DNA of 64,000 nt from Geminicoccus sp036263595 (GCF_036263595.1 NZ_DATAGQ010000151.1:1-64000), one strand, 5' to 3'; positions 52,769-62,652 are shown, counted from the first letter of the stretch. Program-made: numbers and translations. Notes: a model not told the origin generated them from the letters alone.

Positions 52769-53788
52769 ATGGGCTTTAGAATAGCGGTCGCCGGCGCCAC
52801 GGGTGCCGTGGGCCATGAAATCCTGAACATCCTGGCCGAGCGCGAGTTTCCGGCTGACGAAGTGATTGCGCTGGCCTCGCGCAACTCGGTCGGCAAGGAA
52901 GTCAGCTACGGCGACGACGACGTCCTCAAGGTCAAGGCCCTGGACGACTTCGACTTTACCGGGATCGACTTGGCCCTTTTCTCCCCAGGCGGCGCCGTCT
53001 CGGCCGTCCATGCCCCGCGCGCCGCGGCGGCGGGCTGCCTGGTCATCGACAACACCAGCCACTTCCGCATGGACGAGGACGTCCCCCTGGTCGTCCCGGA
53101 GGTGAACCGCGAGGCGCTGCAGTACGCCCGCAACCGCAACATCATCGCCAACCCCAACTGCTCGACCATCCAGATGGTCATGGCGCTGAAGCCGCTGCAC
53201 GACCTGGCCACGATCAAGCGGGTCGTGGTCTCGACCTACCAGTCGGTCTCCGGTGCCGGCCAGAAGGGCATGGACGAGCTCTTCGAGCACACCAAGGCCG
53301 TCTACATGAACGACCTCGGCAAGAAGCCCACGGTCTTCCAGAAGCCGATCGCCTTCAACGTCATCCCCCAGATCGACAAGTTCATGGAGGATGGTTCCAC
53401 TAAGGAAGAGTGGAAGATGAAGGTCGAGACCAAGAAGATCCTCGATCCGTCGATCGAGGTGGTCGCGACTTGCGTGCGCGTGCCGGTCTTCATCGGCCAT
53501 TCCGAGGCCATCAACGTCGAGTTCGAGAGCCCGCTCGACCTGGAAGAGGCGCGCGACGCGCTGATGAACTTCGAGGGCCTGATCGTCCTCGATGAGCCCG
53601 ACGACTTCCAGTACGCCACGCCCAAGGACGTGGTCGGCGAGTATGCGACCTACGTGTCCCGCCTGCGGGTGGACGACACGGTCCCCTACGGCCTGAACAT
53701 GTGGGTTGTGTCGGACAATCTCCGCAAGGGTGCAGCACTGAACGCCGTCCAGATCGCGGAAGCGCTGGTCGAAGACGGCTTCATCTGA
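52769..53788 (+). CDS. asd: aspartate-semialdehyde dehydrogenase
   Basis: 339 residues from ATG 52769, with AAGGAAA upstream. The NADP motif is VAGATGAVGHEIL, phosphate binding is ASRNSVGKEV, and the catalytic Cys is in ANPNCSTIQMV. A late His region follows in CVRVPVFIGHSEAINVE. It makes aspartate semialdehyde for lysine, methionine, threonine and diaminopimelate, upstream of DapF. A terminator-like hairpin follows. Confidence 0.97.
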   Translation: MGFRIAVAGATGAVGHEILNILAEREFPADEVIALASRNSVGKEVSYGDDDVLKVKALDDFDFTGIDLALFSPGGAVSAVHAPRAAAAGCLVIDNTSHFRMDEDVPLVVPEVNREALQYARNRNIIANPNCSTIQMVMALKPLHDLATIKRVVVSTYQSVSGAGQKGMDELFEHTKAVYMNDLGKKPTVFQKPIAFNVIPQIDKFMEDGSTKEEWKMKVETKKILDPSIEVVATCVRVPVFIGHSEAINVEFESPLDLEEARDALMNFEGLIVLDEPDDFQYATPKDVVGEYATYVSRLRVDDTVPYGLNMWVVSDNLRKGAALNAVQIAEALVEDGFI

Positions 53789-53795
53789 AACACAT

Positions 53796-53830
53796 GGCTG
53801 GCGGGGGCATGTCCTCCGCCAGCCTCCGTT
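53796..53830 (+). terminator. terminator-like hairpin after asd
   Basis: GGCTGGCGG (53796-53804) pairs exactly with CCGCCAGCC (53816-53824) around an 11-nt loop. It is followed by TCCGTTTCCC, only a short T run, so efficiency is uncertain. It lies 8 bases after the asd stop. Confidence 0.65.
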
Positions 53831-53893
53831 TCCCTCGTTTAGCGCATCGCATGGCTGACGCGGTCGCTCCAGGCTGGTAGCAAGCAGCCATCC

Positions 53894-55351
53894 ATGCCTA
53901 CGAACCTCACCGAATACACCGTCTCCGAGATCAGCGGCGCCCTCAAGCGGACCGTTGAGGACACGTTCGGCCTGATCAAGGTCAGGGGCGAAATCTCCGG
54001 CTTCAAGCGCGCTGCCTCCGGCCACGCCTATTTCAGCCTGAAGGACGCCCAGTCCCGCCTGGATGCGGTGGGCTGGCGCGGCTCGGTCCAGCGCTGGCGC
54101 TTCCCACCTGAGGACGGCCTGGAGGTCATCGCCACCGGCCGCCTGACCACCTATCCGGGCCGCTCGACCTACCAGATGGTCGTCGAGCAGATGGAGCCGG
54201 CCGGTGCTGGCGCACTGATGGCGATGCTGGAAGAGCGCAGGAAGCGCCTGACAGCCGAAGGACTGTTCGATGCGGCGCGCAAGCGCCCGCTGCCCTTCCT
54301 GCCGCAGGTCATCGGCGTCGTCACCTCGCCGACGGGTGCGGTGATCCGCGACATCCTTCACCGCCTGGCCGACCGGTTTCCCCGGCGCGTCCTGCTGTGG
54401 CCGGTGCTGGTCCAGGGCGAGCAGGCAGCGGAGCAGATCGCTGCCGCGATCCACGGCTTCGGTGCCATGCCCGAGTCTGGACCTGTCAGGCGACCTGACC
54501 TCCTGATCGTTGCCAGGGGCGGCGGGTCGATCGAGGACCTGATGGCCTTCAACGAGGAGAGCGTGGTCCGCGCCATCGCCGCCTCGCCGATCCCGGTCAT
54601 CTCCGCCGTCGGCCATGAGACCGATAGCGCACTCTCGGACTTCGTGGCCGACGTGCGCGCGCCCACCCCCACCGCCGCTGCCGAGATGGCCGTACCGGTG
54701 CGGATGGAGCTGATCGATCGGCTGGCGATCCTGGATGGCCGGTTACGGTCAGCGTCGGTGGCGCAGCTGACAAGGCGGCGCACCGAACTGGAGCGGTCGG
54801 CCCGGGGCCTGCCGGACCCCCGTATGCTCCTGAACCTTGCCACGCAGCGCCTGGACGACCTGTCCGAGCGCCTGCGTCTCCGGCAGCCACAGGACGTGCT
54901 GCGCGGCAAGAGCGAACGGCTGGAGATGCTCAATCGTCGGCTGCGCGAGCTGGTCGGCAGCTTCCTGAAGGTGGAGCAGCGGCATCTCGACCGGACGTCG
55001 GCGCGCCTGGTGCCATCCCACATCCTGGCACTGCTCGCCCGCGCGACGCCGGTAGTGGCGGACCGCGAGCGCCGGCTGCAGCGGGCGATGGTCCGGCGGC
55101 TGGACGACGGCCACCGTCGGCTGGAGACGCTGGCCAAGCTGCTGGAGAGCCTGGGCTACCGGCAGGTGCTTGAGCGTGGCTACGCGCTCGTCCGTGCCCC
55201 GGCGACCGGTGAACTCGTCACGGATGCCGAGGCCGCCCGCAAGGAAGCCAAGCTCAACCTGATCTTCCATGATGGTGAGGTCACCGTGACCACCGGTAGC
55301 CGCACCAAGCGGGCAGCCTCCGACGAGCCGGTCCAGGAATCCCTTTTATGA
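53894..55351 (+). CDS. xseA: exodeoxyribonuclease VII large subunit
   Basis: 485 residues. The N-terminal OB fold has YTVSEISGALKRTVEDTFG and VRGEISGFKRAASGHAYFSLKD. The nuclease core has VITSP-like VVTSPTGAVIRDI, VARGGGSIEDLMAFN and ISAVGHETDSALSDFVAD. A long coiled-coil region follows. It degrades single-stranded DNA with XseB, which is not encoded nearby. It overlaps mazG by 4 nt. Confidence 0.96.
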   Translation: MPTNLTEYTVSEISGALKRTVEDTFGLIKVRGEISGFKRAASGHAYFSLKDAQSRLDAVGWRGSVQRWRFPPEDGLEVIATGRLTTYPGRSTYQMVVEQMEPAGAGALMAMLEERRKRLTAEGLFDAARKRPLPFLPQVIGVVTSPTGAVIRDILHRLADRFPRRVLLWPVLVQGEQAAEQIAAAIHGFGAMPESGPVRRPDLLIVARGGGSIEDLMAFNEESVVRAIAASPIPVISAVGHETDSALSDFVADVRAPTPTAAAEMAVPVRMELIDRLAILDGRLRSASVAQLTRRRTELERSARGLPDPRMLLNLATQRLDDLSERLRLRQPQDVLRGKSERLEMLNRRLRELVGSFLKVEQRHLDRTSARLVPSHILALLARATPVVADRERRLQRAMVRRLDDGHRRLETLAKLLESLGYRQVLERGYALVRAPATGELVTDAEAARKEAKLNLIFHDGEVTVTTGSRTKRAASDEPVQESLL

Positions 55352-56169
55352 GCGTGCCAGTTCCCGACGACGAGCGGCCGATCGACCGGCTGCTGGCGGT
55401 GATGCGGATCCTACGCGACCCCGTCGTCGGCTGCCCCTGGGATCAGAAGCAGACATTCGAAACCATCGCGCCCTACACGATCGAGGAAGCCTACGAGGTC
55501 CGTGACGCTCTGGAGCGCGGCGACCTCGACGATTTCCGCAACGAACTTGGCGACCTTCTCCTCCAGGTCGTCTATCAGGCGCGGATCAGCGAGGAACAGG
55601 GGCTGTTCGATTTTGAGCGGATCGCCCAGGGCATCGTCGACAAGATGGTCAGGCGCCATCCGCACGTGTTCCAGGGCGAGGCACTCCCGGAAGGCGGCGA
55701 GCGGCGCCTATGGGAAGACCTCAAGGCAGCCGAGCGCGCCGCCAAGGGAAAGCCGGAGCGTCCGGCCAGCGTGCTGGACGACGTGCCGGTCGGCTTTCCG
55801 GCCCTGGTGCGGGCGGAAAAGCTGCAGAAGCGAGCAGCGCGGGTCGGCTTCGACTGGAGCGAGATCGGGCCGGTGGTCGGCAAGATCCGGGAAGAGCTGG
55901 CTGAAGTCGAAGAGGCCCGTGGACCAGCCGATCAGGCCGACGAGGTCGGCGACCTGCTGTTCGCGGTGGTCAACCTGGCCCGCCACCTGAAGATCGACCC
56001 GGAAGAAGCGCTGCGTCGCACGAATGCCAAGTTCGAGCGTCGGTTCCGGGCCGTGGAAGCATCGGCACGTGCAGCCGGACGGGAGCCGTCCGACTGCACG
56101 CTCGATGAGCTCGATGCCTGGTGGAACGAGGCCAAGCTGCGGGAGCGCCAGACGCCTCAGAGTGCTTGA
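55348..56169 (+). CDS. mazG: nucleoside triphosphate pyrophosphohydrolase MazG
   Basis: 273 residues with two MazG repeats. The first contains CPWDQKQTFETIAPYTIEEAYEV and the acidic NELGDLLLQVVYQARI. The second contains KIREELAEVEEA and DEVGDLLFAVVNLARHL. It hydrolyses NTPs and lowers ppGpp or damaged nucleotide pools. The 3' end overlaps the convergent hflX gene by 13 bases. Despite the name it is unrelated to the toxin-antitoxin pair at 43 kb. Confidence 0.96.
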   Translation: MSVPVPDDERPIDRLLAVMRILRDPVVGCPWDQKQTFETIAPYTIEEAYEVRDALERGDLDDFRNELGDLLLQVVYQARISEEQGLFDFERIAQGIVDKMVRRHPHVFQGEALPEGGERRLWEDLKAAERAAKGKPERPASVLDDVPVGFPALVRAEKLQKRAARVGFDWSEIGPVVGKIREELAEVEEARGPADQADEVGDLLFAVVNLARHLKIDPEEALRRTNAKFERRFRAVEASARAAGREPSDCTLDELDAWWNEAKLRERQTPQSA

Positions 56170-57458
56170 TGCAGCCGCGCTTCCAGCCGGCGCTTGGCAT
56201 CCTCGGCCAGCAGGACCGAAAGATGGGTGCCATCCTCCGCCTCGGCCTTGGCCAGGACCTCGCCATGGCGGAACAGCCAAGCCAAGGTCTCGCCGTCGTC
56301 ATGCGGAATCACGACTTCTATCGGTACGGACGACTCGGCCAGCTTCGCCTCGATCGCTCGAAGCAGTTCGCCCAGGCCCTCGCCTGTCTGCGCGGACACG
56401 GCCACGGTGGCCGGCCGGCGCGCAAGTTCGGTCTCGAGCGTTGCCCGGCGCTCGCTGTCGAACAGGTCGATCTTGTTCCAGACCTCGATCAGCCGCTGAG
56501 CCCGATCCATCTCGTCGATACCGAGTTCGTCGAGCACCTTCCGCACGTCGGCGTCCTGCGCCTCGGCATCTTCATGAGCCACGTCCCGCACATGCAGGAC
56601 GACATCGGCCAAAAGGACTTCTTCGAGCGTCGCCCGGAAGGCTGCGACCAGGGATGTCGGCAGCTCGGAGATGAAACCGACCGTGTCGGAGAGGATCACC
56701 TTGCGCCCTTGCGGGAGCCGGATCAGGCGCATGGTCGGGTCGAGCGTCGCGAACAGCAGGTCCTTCGCGAAGACGTCGGCGCCGGTCAGCTTGTTGAACA
56801 GGGTCGACTTGCCGGCATTGGTGTAGCCGACCAGGGCCACCACCGGATAGGGCACCCGCTCTCGCGCCTTACGATGCAGGCTGCGGGTCCGCTTGACGTC
56901 TTCTAGCTCCCGCTCGATCTTCACGATCTTGTCGGCGATGATCCGTCGGTCGAGCTCGAGCTGGCTTTCACCAGGACCGCCCAGGAAGCCGGCACCACCG
57001 CGCTGCCGCTCAAGATGGGTCCACGAGCGAACCAGCCGCGATTTCTGGTAGTTGAGCGCTGCCAGGTCGACCTGGAGCACGCCTTCTCTCGTCCGTGCTC
57101 GCTCGCCAAAGATCTCCAGGATGAGCCCGGTGCGGTCGATGACCTTGCACTGCCACTTCTTCTCAAGGTTGCGCTGCTGCCCAGGCGAGAGTGCGCCATC
57201 GACCACCACGAGGTCGATCTCGTCCTCCTTCACGCGCGCGGCGATCTCCTGGACCTTGCCTCCACCCATCAGTGTGGCAGGGGTCACCTGTCGCAGCGGT
57301 GCGAGTTCCTGGGCCACCACGTCCAGCGCGATAGCCTGTGCAAGGCCAACCGCCTCGCCCAGTCGCGACGCTGGAGCACGGAGCCGGTCACGATCCGTGA
57401 TGACATAAGGGTGAACAACGAGGCAGCGACCGCTGCCCCCGGATGTCTCGTTGTGAAT
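56157..57458 (-). CDS. hflX: GTPase HflX, probably starting at a non-standard ATT codon
   Basis: 433 residues if started at ATT 57458. The first in-frame ATG/GTG/TTG is GTG 57320, which would remove about 46 conserved residues (RCLVVHPYVITDRDRLR, LGEAVGLAQAI). Further in-frame codons upstream run through the hfq stop without any standard start. The HflX domain has LMGGGKVQEI, FLGGPGESQLELDRR and the G motifs GYTNAGKSTLFN, DTVGFISELP and NKID. HflX splits stalled ribosomes and 70S complexes. It lies 20 bases after hfq, the usual order. Confidence 0.85.
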   Translation of the reverse strand: MHNETSGGSGRCLVVHPYVITDRDRLRAPASRLGEAVGLAQAIALDVVAQELAPLRQVTPATLMGGGKVQEIAARVKEDEIDLVVVDGALSPGQQRNLEKKWQCKVIDRTGLILEIFGERARTREGVLQVDLAALNYQKSRLVRSWTHLERQRGGAGFLGGPGESQLELDRRIIADKIVKIERELEDVKRTRSLHRKARERVPYPVVALVGYTNAGKSTLFNKLTGADVFAKDLLFATLDPTMRLIRLPQGRKVILSDTVGFISELPTSLVAAFRATLEEVLLADVVLHVRDVAHEDAEAQDADVRKVLDELGIDEMDRAQRLIEVWNKIDLFDSERRATLETELARRPATVAVSAQTGEGLGELLRAIEAKLAESSVPIEVVIPHDDGETLAWLFRHGEVLAKAEAEDGTHLSVLLAEDAKRRLEARLHQAL

Positions 57459-57478
57459 GGTTCGCCTATCCCGCGCGA

Positions 57479-57787
57479 CTACTCGTCGCGCATATCGTCG
57501 TCTCTGCGCTCACCATATGGCCCCCGATCCGGTCCTTGACCAGGGACAGACCCGGGAGGAGCATCATAAAGACGTACGGCCGAGGACGGCATCACGGTCG
57601 ACACGGCGTGCTTGTAGACCAGCTGCACGTGCCCGTCGCGCCGAAGCAGCAGGCAGAAGTTGTCGAACGAGCCGATCACCCCCTGCAGTTTCACGCCATT
57701 GATCAGGAAAACCGTAACCGGAATCTTGTTCTTGCGGACGTGATTGAGGAAGACGTCCTGGAGATTTTGCTGCTTCTCGGCTGCCAT
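57479..57787 (-). CDS. hfq: RNA chaperone Hfq
   Basis: 102 residues from ATG 57787, with an AAAGG site eight bases upstream; an extension to 57853 is not conserved. Sm1 is LQDVFLNHVRKNKIPVTVFL with NGVKLQG. Sm2 is VQLVYKHAVSTVMPS. The tail after residue 75 is polar with Asp/Arg repeats. It pairs small RNAs with mRNAs and precedes hflX as in most Proteobacteria. Confidence 0.97.
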   Translation of the reverse strand: MAAEKQQNLQDVFLNHVRKNKIPVTVFLINGVKLQGVIGSFDNFCLLLRRDGHVQLVYKHAVSTVMPSSAVRLYDAPPGSVPGQGPDRGPYGERRDDDMRDE

Positions 57788-58029
57788 CCGAGTACCTTTC
57801 GGTGAATTGGAAGGTACCGCGCCGGCAAGACGATCATGCTCTCGCGTCGACACGGCCGGGCTTGGTCCGCATTCTGGGGCGGGTTCCAGCCTCAGTTTTT
57901 CCCTTCGGAGATCAGGACATAGCCAGCACCCCCGACATGGGCAAGCGCCATCGGCACGGTCATGACGAATCTCTTCCTGTCCTGTCGGCGAGTCGACATG
58001 ACGGTGCGGCTCAATCCAGACGAGATCGT

Positions 58030-58890
58030 CTAGATCCCGCAGTGCGCGGCGTAGTCTGCCATCAGGCGTCTGGTTGTCTCGCCAGGCATGCCGTTGGCCA
58101 CCGGATGCCCATCGATGGTGGTCACCGGCAGCACGAGCGAGGTCGCGCTGGTCAAAAATGCCTCGCGCGCGCGCCGGAGCTCGCCGAGCGTGAAAGCCCG
58201 CTGCTCGACCTTGACACCGGCCGCCACCGCGAGTTCCAGAACCACCGAGCGGGTCACACCACCCAGGATGGCAGATCCCGTGGGATGAGTTCGCAGCACG
58301 CCGTTCTCGTCGACGATCCAGGCGTTGGTGCTGGATCCTTCAGTGATGACCGGGTCGTCCGAGGCCGCTGCGTCGTACAGCCAGGCCTCGCGGCAGCCGG
58401 CCTCCTGCGCTGCCTGCTTCGCCAGCACGTTGGGTAGCAGGCCCGTCGACTTGATGTCGCACCGCCCCCAGCGCTCGTCGAGCAGGGTGATGATCTTCGT
58501 GCCCTTCTCCAGCTCGGTGGCACCAGGAAGGTTAAGCCGGCGAAGGGTCACGACGAGCGTCGGCTTTGCGGCAGCCGGAAAGGGATGGTTGCGCGGGGCG
58601 GTACCGCGGCTGACCTGGATGTAGATCAGTGCGTTGCCGAGGCCATTGCGGGTGATCGTCTCCTTCACGACCCTCTGCAGAGCGGCATCGCTGCAAGGCG
58701 GCTCGATCCTCAACTCGCCGAGTGACCGCCGCAACCTTGCCAGATGCCGATCCGCGTCGACCAGTCGGCCACGGATCAGCTTCAGGACCTCGTAGACCCC
58801 GTCGGCGAACTGGAAGCCCCGGTCCTCGACCGACACCCGTGCAGCCGAGATCGGGCCATAGCGACCGTTGACGTAGGCGATCCGCGCCAT
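58030..58890 (-). CDS. dat: D-amino-acid transaminase (class IV aminotransferase)
   Basis: 286 residues from ATG 58890; a longer frame to 59136 overlaps ntrX and is unlikely. The class IV fold begins YVNGRYGPISAARVSVEDRGFQFADGVYEV. The PLP lysine is in CDIKSTGLLPNVLAKQAA, and the phosphate cup region is ITEGSSTNAWIV. It transaminates D-amino acids such as D-alanine with 2-oxoglutarate. It sits between ntrX and hfq, an order common in Rhodospirillales. Confidence 0.92.
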   Translation of the reverse strand: MARIAYVNGRYGPISAARVSVEDRGFQFADGVYEVLKLIRGRLVDADRHLARLRRSLGELRIEPPCSDAALQRVVKETITRNGLGNALIYIQVSRGTAPRNHPFPAAAKPTLVVTLRRLNLPGATELEKGTKIITLLDERWGRCDIKSTGLLPNVLAKQAAQEAGCREAWLYDAAASDDPVITEGSSTNAWIVDENGVLRTHPTGSAILGGVTRSVVLELAVAAGVKVEQRAFTLGELRRAREAFLTSATSLVLPVTTIDGHPVANGMPGETTRRLMADYAAHCGI

Positions 58891-58933
58891 GCGAGAACGT
58901 CTTCCAGGAGGGCGTTTCGAGTTCGGTCGCGGT

Positions 58934-60313
58934 TCAATCGTCGCCGCTGTGCAGGCCCAGGGTCTTGAGCTTGCGGTGGAGCGCCGAGCGCTCCATGCCG
59001 ACGAAGTTGGCCGTCCGGGAAATGTTCCCGCCAAACCGCTCGAGCTGGGCCTGCAGGTAGGCTCGCTCGAAATGCTCACGGGCCTCGCGCAAAGGCATCG
59101 CCACCAGTTCGCCGTTCGACGTCGGGTCCATGGCACCGACCGCGCTGTTGGTGAGGTCCGGCGGCAACCCGTCGACCCCGATCGGCTGCTTCGGATCGCC
59201 CGGCGCCATGATCAGCATCCACTCGACCGCGTTGCGGAGCTGGCGGACATTGCCTGGCCACTCGGCGGACTGCATCACTGCCATGGCGTCGTCGCCAATC
59301 ACCCTTGGCGGCACGCTGGCGCTGCGGGCAGCACGGTCCATGAACGTGCGGGCCAGCAACGGAATGTCGATGCGGCGCTCGGACAGTGCCGGGATCTGCA
59401 CCGGTACCACGTTCAACCGGTAATACAGCTCCTCGCGGAACTTGCCCTGGCTCATCAGCTGGGTCAGGTCGCGGTTGGTCGAAGCGATCACCCGGATGTC
59501 GAGGTCGATGCGCTCGGTACGCCCGGGGCGGCTGAAGCGGTTCTCCTGGAGAACGCGCAGCATGCGTCCCTGGGTCTCCAGGGGCATGTCCGCGACCTCG
59601 TCGAGGAACAACGTACCCCCGTTGGCGCGCTCGAGGATCCCAACCGCGCGAGGGGTATCCCCGTTCGCCTCGGCACCGAACAACTCCACCTCCAGCCGCT
59701 CTGGCGCCATCACCGCGCAGTTCAGCACGACGAACGCCGCATCGGCGCGGCGCGAGTGCGCGTGGATCATGCGCGACGCGATCTCCTTGCCGGAGCCGGG
59801 AGGACCGCTGATCAGGACGCGACTGTTGGTAGGTGCTACCCGATCGATCGCCTGACGCACCCGCACGATGGCTGGCGACGTGCCCAGCAGGTCGATCTCG
59901 TCGCCGCCCTTGATCTTGAGCTGCTCGTTCTCGCGCTTGAGCTTGCTGATTTCCAGCGCACGCTGCATCGTCAGCAGCAGCCGGTCGGTCTTGAACGGCT
60001 TCTCGATAAAGTCGTACGCGCCGTTCTTGATGGCCTGGACGGCCATCTCGATCGTGCCGTGGCCACTGAAGATCACGACAGGAATCACCGGCCACTGCTG
60101 GCGGACCCGCTCCAGAATCTCGATCCCGTCGAGCTTGCTACCTTCCAGCCAGATGTCGAGCAGCACGATGTCCGGCACGCGCTTGTCGATCTCGCTGAAC
60201 GCCTGGTCGCTGTTCGCTGCCTGACGCGGCTTGTATCCTTCATCCTGCAGCAACGCCGCCACGACTTCGCGGATCGCGGCTTCGTCGTCGACGATCAGAA
60301 CGTCCTTGCTCAT
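58934..60313 (-). CDS. ntrX: NtrX-type response regulator
   Basis: 459 residues. The receiver domain has D53 as phosphoacceptor (VLLDIWLEG) and K in FIEKPFK. The AAA+ domain has Walker A GPPGSGKE and Walker B GGTLFLDEVAD. The GAFTGA loop that contacts sigma-54 is absent; the region reads ELFGAEANGDTPRAVG, as in other alphaproteobacterial NtrX. A Fis-type helix-turn-helix ends the protein. It pairs with NtrY in nitrogen, redox and envelope responses. Confidence 0.95.
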   Translation of the reverse strand: MSKDVLIVDDEAAIREVVAALLQDEGYKPRQAANSDQAFSEIDKRVPDIVLLDIWLEGSKLDGIEILERVRQQWPVIPVVIFSGHGTIEMAVQAIKNGAYDFIEKPFKTDRLLLTMQRALEISKLKRENEQLKIKGGDEIDLLGTSPAIVRVRQAIDRVAPTNSRVLISGPPGSGKEIASRMIHAHSRRADAAFVVLNCAVMAPERLEVELFGAEANGDTPRAVGILERANGGTLFLDEVADMPLETQGRMLRVLQENRFSRPGRTERIDLDIRVIASTNRDLTQLMSQGKFREELYYRLNVVPVQIPALSERRIDIPLLARTFMDRAARSASVPPRVIGDDAMAVMQSAEWPGNVRQLRNAVEWMLIMAPGDPKQPIGVDGLPPDLTNSAVGAMDPTSNGELVAMPLREAREHFERAYLQAQLERFGGNISRTANFVGMERSALHRKLKTLGLHSGDD

Positions 60314-60409
60314 TCCTCAACCATCCGGCGATGCGCCCTCGAAGTCCGGGCAACTGCGCTGGCCCAAGAACCAGAATTGTACATGCTTACCACAACCATC
60401 CGTCCTCGC

Positions 60410-62599
60410 TCACGCAGCGGTCCGGACGATGGCACGGCGTGGAAAGACGAGCCTCGCTGAAGTCCCACCGCCTGTGGCTTCGCCCAGGTCGATCGATCCT
60501 TCGTGCTCTTCCATGATCTTCCGAACGATGGCAAGGCCCAAGCCGGTTCCTTTGGCCTTGGTCGTGACATAGGGCTCGAACAGTCGCTCACGATGCTGCG
60601 CAGGCAATCCAGCCCCATTGTCGTCAACCTGTAGTATGATGGCACGTTCCTCCTCGCGGACCCGCACCTGCACGATGCCGTGCCGCTCCTCACCTGGGAC
60701 CGTCGCCTTGGCGTCGATGGCGTCGATGGCGTTCTGCAGGAGGTTGGTCAGGACCTGGCCCACCTTCGCGTGATCGCACGGCATGATCAGGTCCGGCCGG
60801 TCCATCTCGACCTCGAACTTGATGTCCGGCCGAGCAGTGCGCTGTAGCAGGACGGCATCGTGAACAATCTGGCCCAGCCGCTCTTCCTTGAAGACAGGCT
60901 CCGGCATCCGGGCGAAGGATGAGAACTCATTCACCAGCCGGCCGATCTGGTCGACATGACGGACGATCGTGTCGGTGCAGCCGCGGAACGTATCGGGCTC
61001 GTCCTCGATCTGCTTCAGCCACCGGCGCTGCAGCCGTTCTGCGGAGAGCCGGATCGGCGTGAGTGGATTCTTGATCTCGTGTGCGAGCCGGCGCGCAATC
61101 TCCGCCCAGGCAGCCACGCGCTGCGCCGACAGCAGGTCAGTGACATCGTCGAAGGTCACGACCCAGCCCTGGATCCTGCCCTCCTCCTCCTGCACCTCGG
61201 CACGCACCAGCAGGGTGCGCTGAGTGCCGCCACGGGCGACGACCAGTTGCTGCTCGGCGAACCCCGCCCGTCCGTCGATCGTACGATCGATCAGGGGCTT
61301 TAGTTCCGGCAGCAGATCGTCGAGGGGCCGGCCTACGATGCTGGTTTGGTCGAGTTCCAGGAATCGGGTTGCCGAGCGGTTCGGCAGGACGATGCGGCGC
61401 CGCCCATCCAGCCCCAGCACGCCTGCCGTAACGCCGGTCAGCACGGCCTCGGTGAAGCGACGCCGCTGGTCGAGCTTCTGGTTCGCTTCCACGAGTTCGT
61501 GGCGCTGCGAAGCCAGCTGCTGGGTCATGCGATTGAAGGCGCGCGCCAGGGATGCGATCTCCTCGAAGTCGATGCCCTCTCCGACCCTTGCCGACAGGTC
61601 ACCGGTACTCACGCGGTCGGCAGCCGTGATCAGCTGCCCGAGTGGCTCGCCCAGGCGCGTGGCGAAATGCAGGCCGGCCCAAACAGCGGCGAGCAGCAGC
61701 AGCAGCGCCACGACGCCGAACAGGAGGAGCGAGATGATCTGGATCCGTGAGCGCTCGGCCGCCGCCGCCTCGTAATCGCTCACCCCCGCCTGCGTTCGTT
61801 CCAGAAGGCTCAGCACCTTCGCATCGACGAACCGACCGACGAAAAGGTAGGCATCGCCGAAGCCGTCGAGGCGGACGAGTGCACGGATGCGGTCGTCGGT
61901 GTCGGCGGTGATGATGACGACCTCGCCGGCGGCCGCCCGGTCCAGATCGGCAGGCTCGATGCTGGCGATGTCCAAGGCGAACCCGAGCTGGCTGCGGGCT
62001 AGCGCGGTGCCGGTGGCGTCGAACACCACAGCCTCCGTCAGCGAGCGAAGCGCTGCTTGCGCCTCGACAAAGTCCTCCAGGCTGGTGCGGCCGCCCAGAT
62101 ACGGACCCTCGCGGTTGAGGTCCGCCGCCATGGCGAGGGCATCCGCCCGGATGATCTCGCGATGCTCCTCCAGGTAGGCTTGAGCCACCTGCAGCGATGT
62201 GTCGACGGCACCCTTCACACGATCGCTGAACCAGGCGTTCACGCCGACATGGAGGAACCAGACCGAGAACAGCGCCACCACGATGGCGGGAGTCACCGCC
62301 AAGGCGCCGAACAGGGCGACCAGCCGGCCTTCCAGGCCTGATCCGGCCGAGCCCTTGCGCCGCGCTGCCCAGATCCGCACGAGGCGCCGCGCTACCACGA
62401 CGCTCAGCAGGAGCACCAGGACCAGGTCCACGGACAGGAGCACGAGCACGCCGCCCGTGTCCATGCTCTCCGGGCCTTTGCCCGTGAGCACCGCCCAGGT
62501 CGTGATACCGCAGGCGACTGCGGCAATCACCAAGCCTACCGCCAGCCGACGGTCCTGCGCGACGGCGGTCACGCGACGCCAAAAGGACGGCCTCGCCAA
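60410..62599 (-). CDS. ntrY: NtrY-type sensor histidine kinase
   Basis: 729 residues from TTG 62599, with no clear ribosome-binding site; the start is uncertain. Order: two membrane helices, a third before a large periplasmic domain (about residues 110-280), a fourth helix, a HAMP linker, a PAS domain, HisKA with the phosphoacceptor His in RRLAHEIKNPLTPIRLSAERL, and a HATPase domain with NLLQNAIDAID and GTGLGLAIV. It phosphorylates NtrX and probably senses periplasmic or redox cues. Confidence 0.95.
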   Translation of the reverse strand: MARPSFWRRVTAVAQDRRLAVGLVIAAVACGITTWAVLTGKGPESMDTGGVLVLLSVDLVLVLLLSVVVARRLVRIWAARRKGSAGSGLEGRLVALFGALAVTPAIVVALFSVWFLHVGVNAWFSDRVKGAVDTSLQVAQAYLEEHREIIRADALAMAADLNREGPYLGGRTSLEDFVEAQAALRSLTEAVVFDATGTALARSQLGFALDIASIEPADLDRAAAGEVVIITADTDDRIRALVRLDGFGDAYLFVGRFVDAKVLSLLERTQAGVSDYEAAAAERSRIQIISLLLFGVVALLLLLAAVWAGLHFATRLGEPLGQLITAADRVSTGDLSARVGEGIDFEEIASLARAFNRMTQQLASQRHELVEANQKLDQRRRFTEAVLTGVTAGVLGLDGRRRIVLPNRSATRFLELDQTSIVGRPLDDLLPELKPLIDRTIDGRAGFAEQQLVVARGGTQRTLLVRAEVQEEEGRIQGWVVTFDDVTDLLSAQRVAAWAEIARRLAHEIKNPLTPIRLSAERLQRRWLKQIEDEPDTFRGCTDTIVRHVDQIGRLVNEFSSFARMPEPVFKEERLGQIVHDAVLLQRTARPDIKFEVEMDRPDLIMPCDHAKVGQVLTNLLQNAIDAIDAKATVPGEERHGIVQVRVREEERAIILQVDDNGAGLPAQHRERLFEPYVTTKAKGTGLGLAIVRKIMEEHEGSIDLGEATGGGTSARLVFPRRAIVRTAA

Positions 62600-62652
62600 T
62601 GTGAGTTTATTGAACAGGAGATCTGCCCGTCAGTGCGCCCGAATCACCCCGA

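Noticed and set aside
58934..60313. NtrX without the GAFTGA loop considered as a defective gene
   Set aside because: Alphaproteobacterial NtrX proteins normally lack this loop; all other domains are intact.
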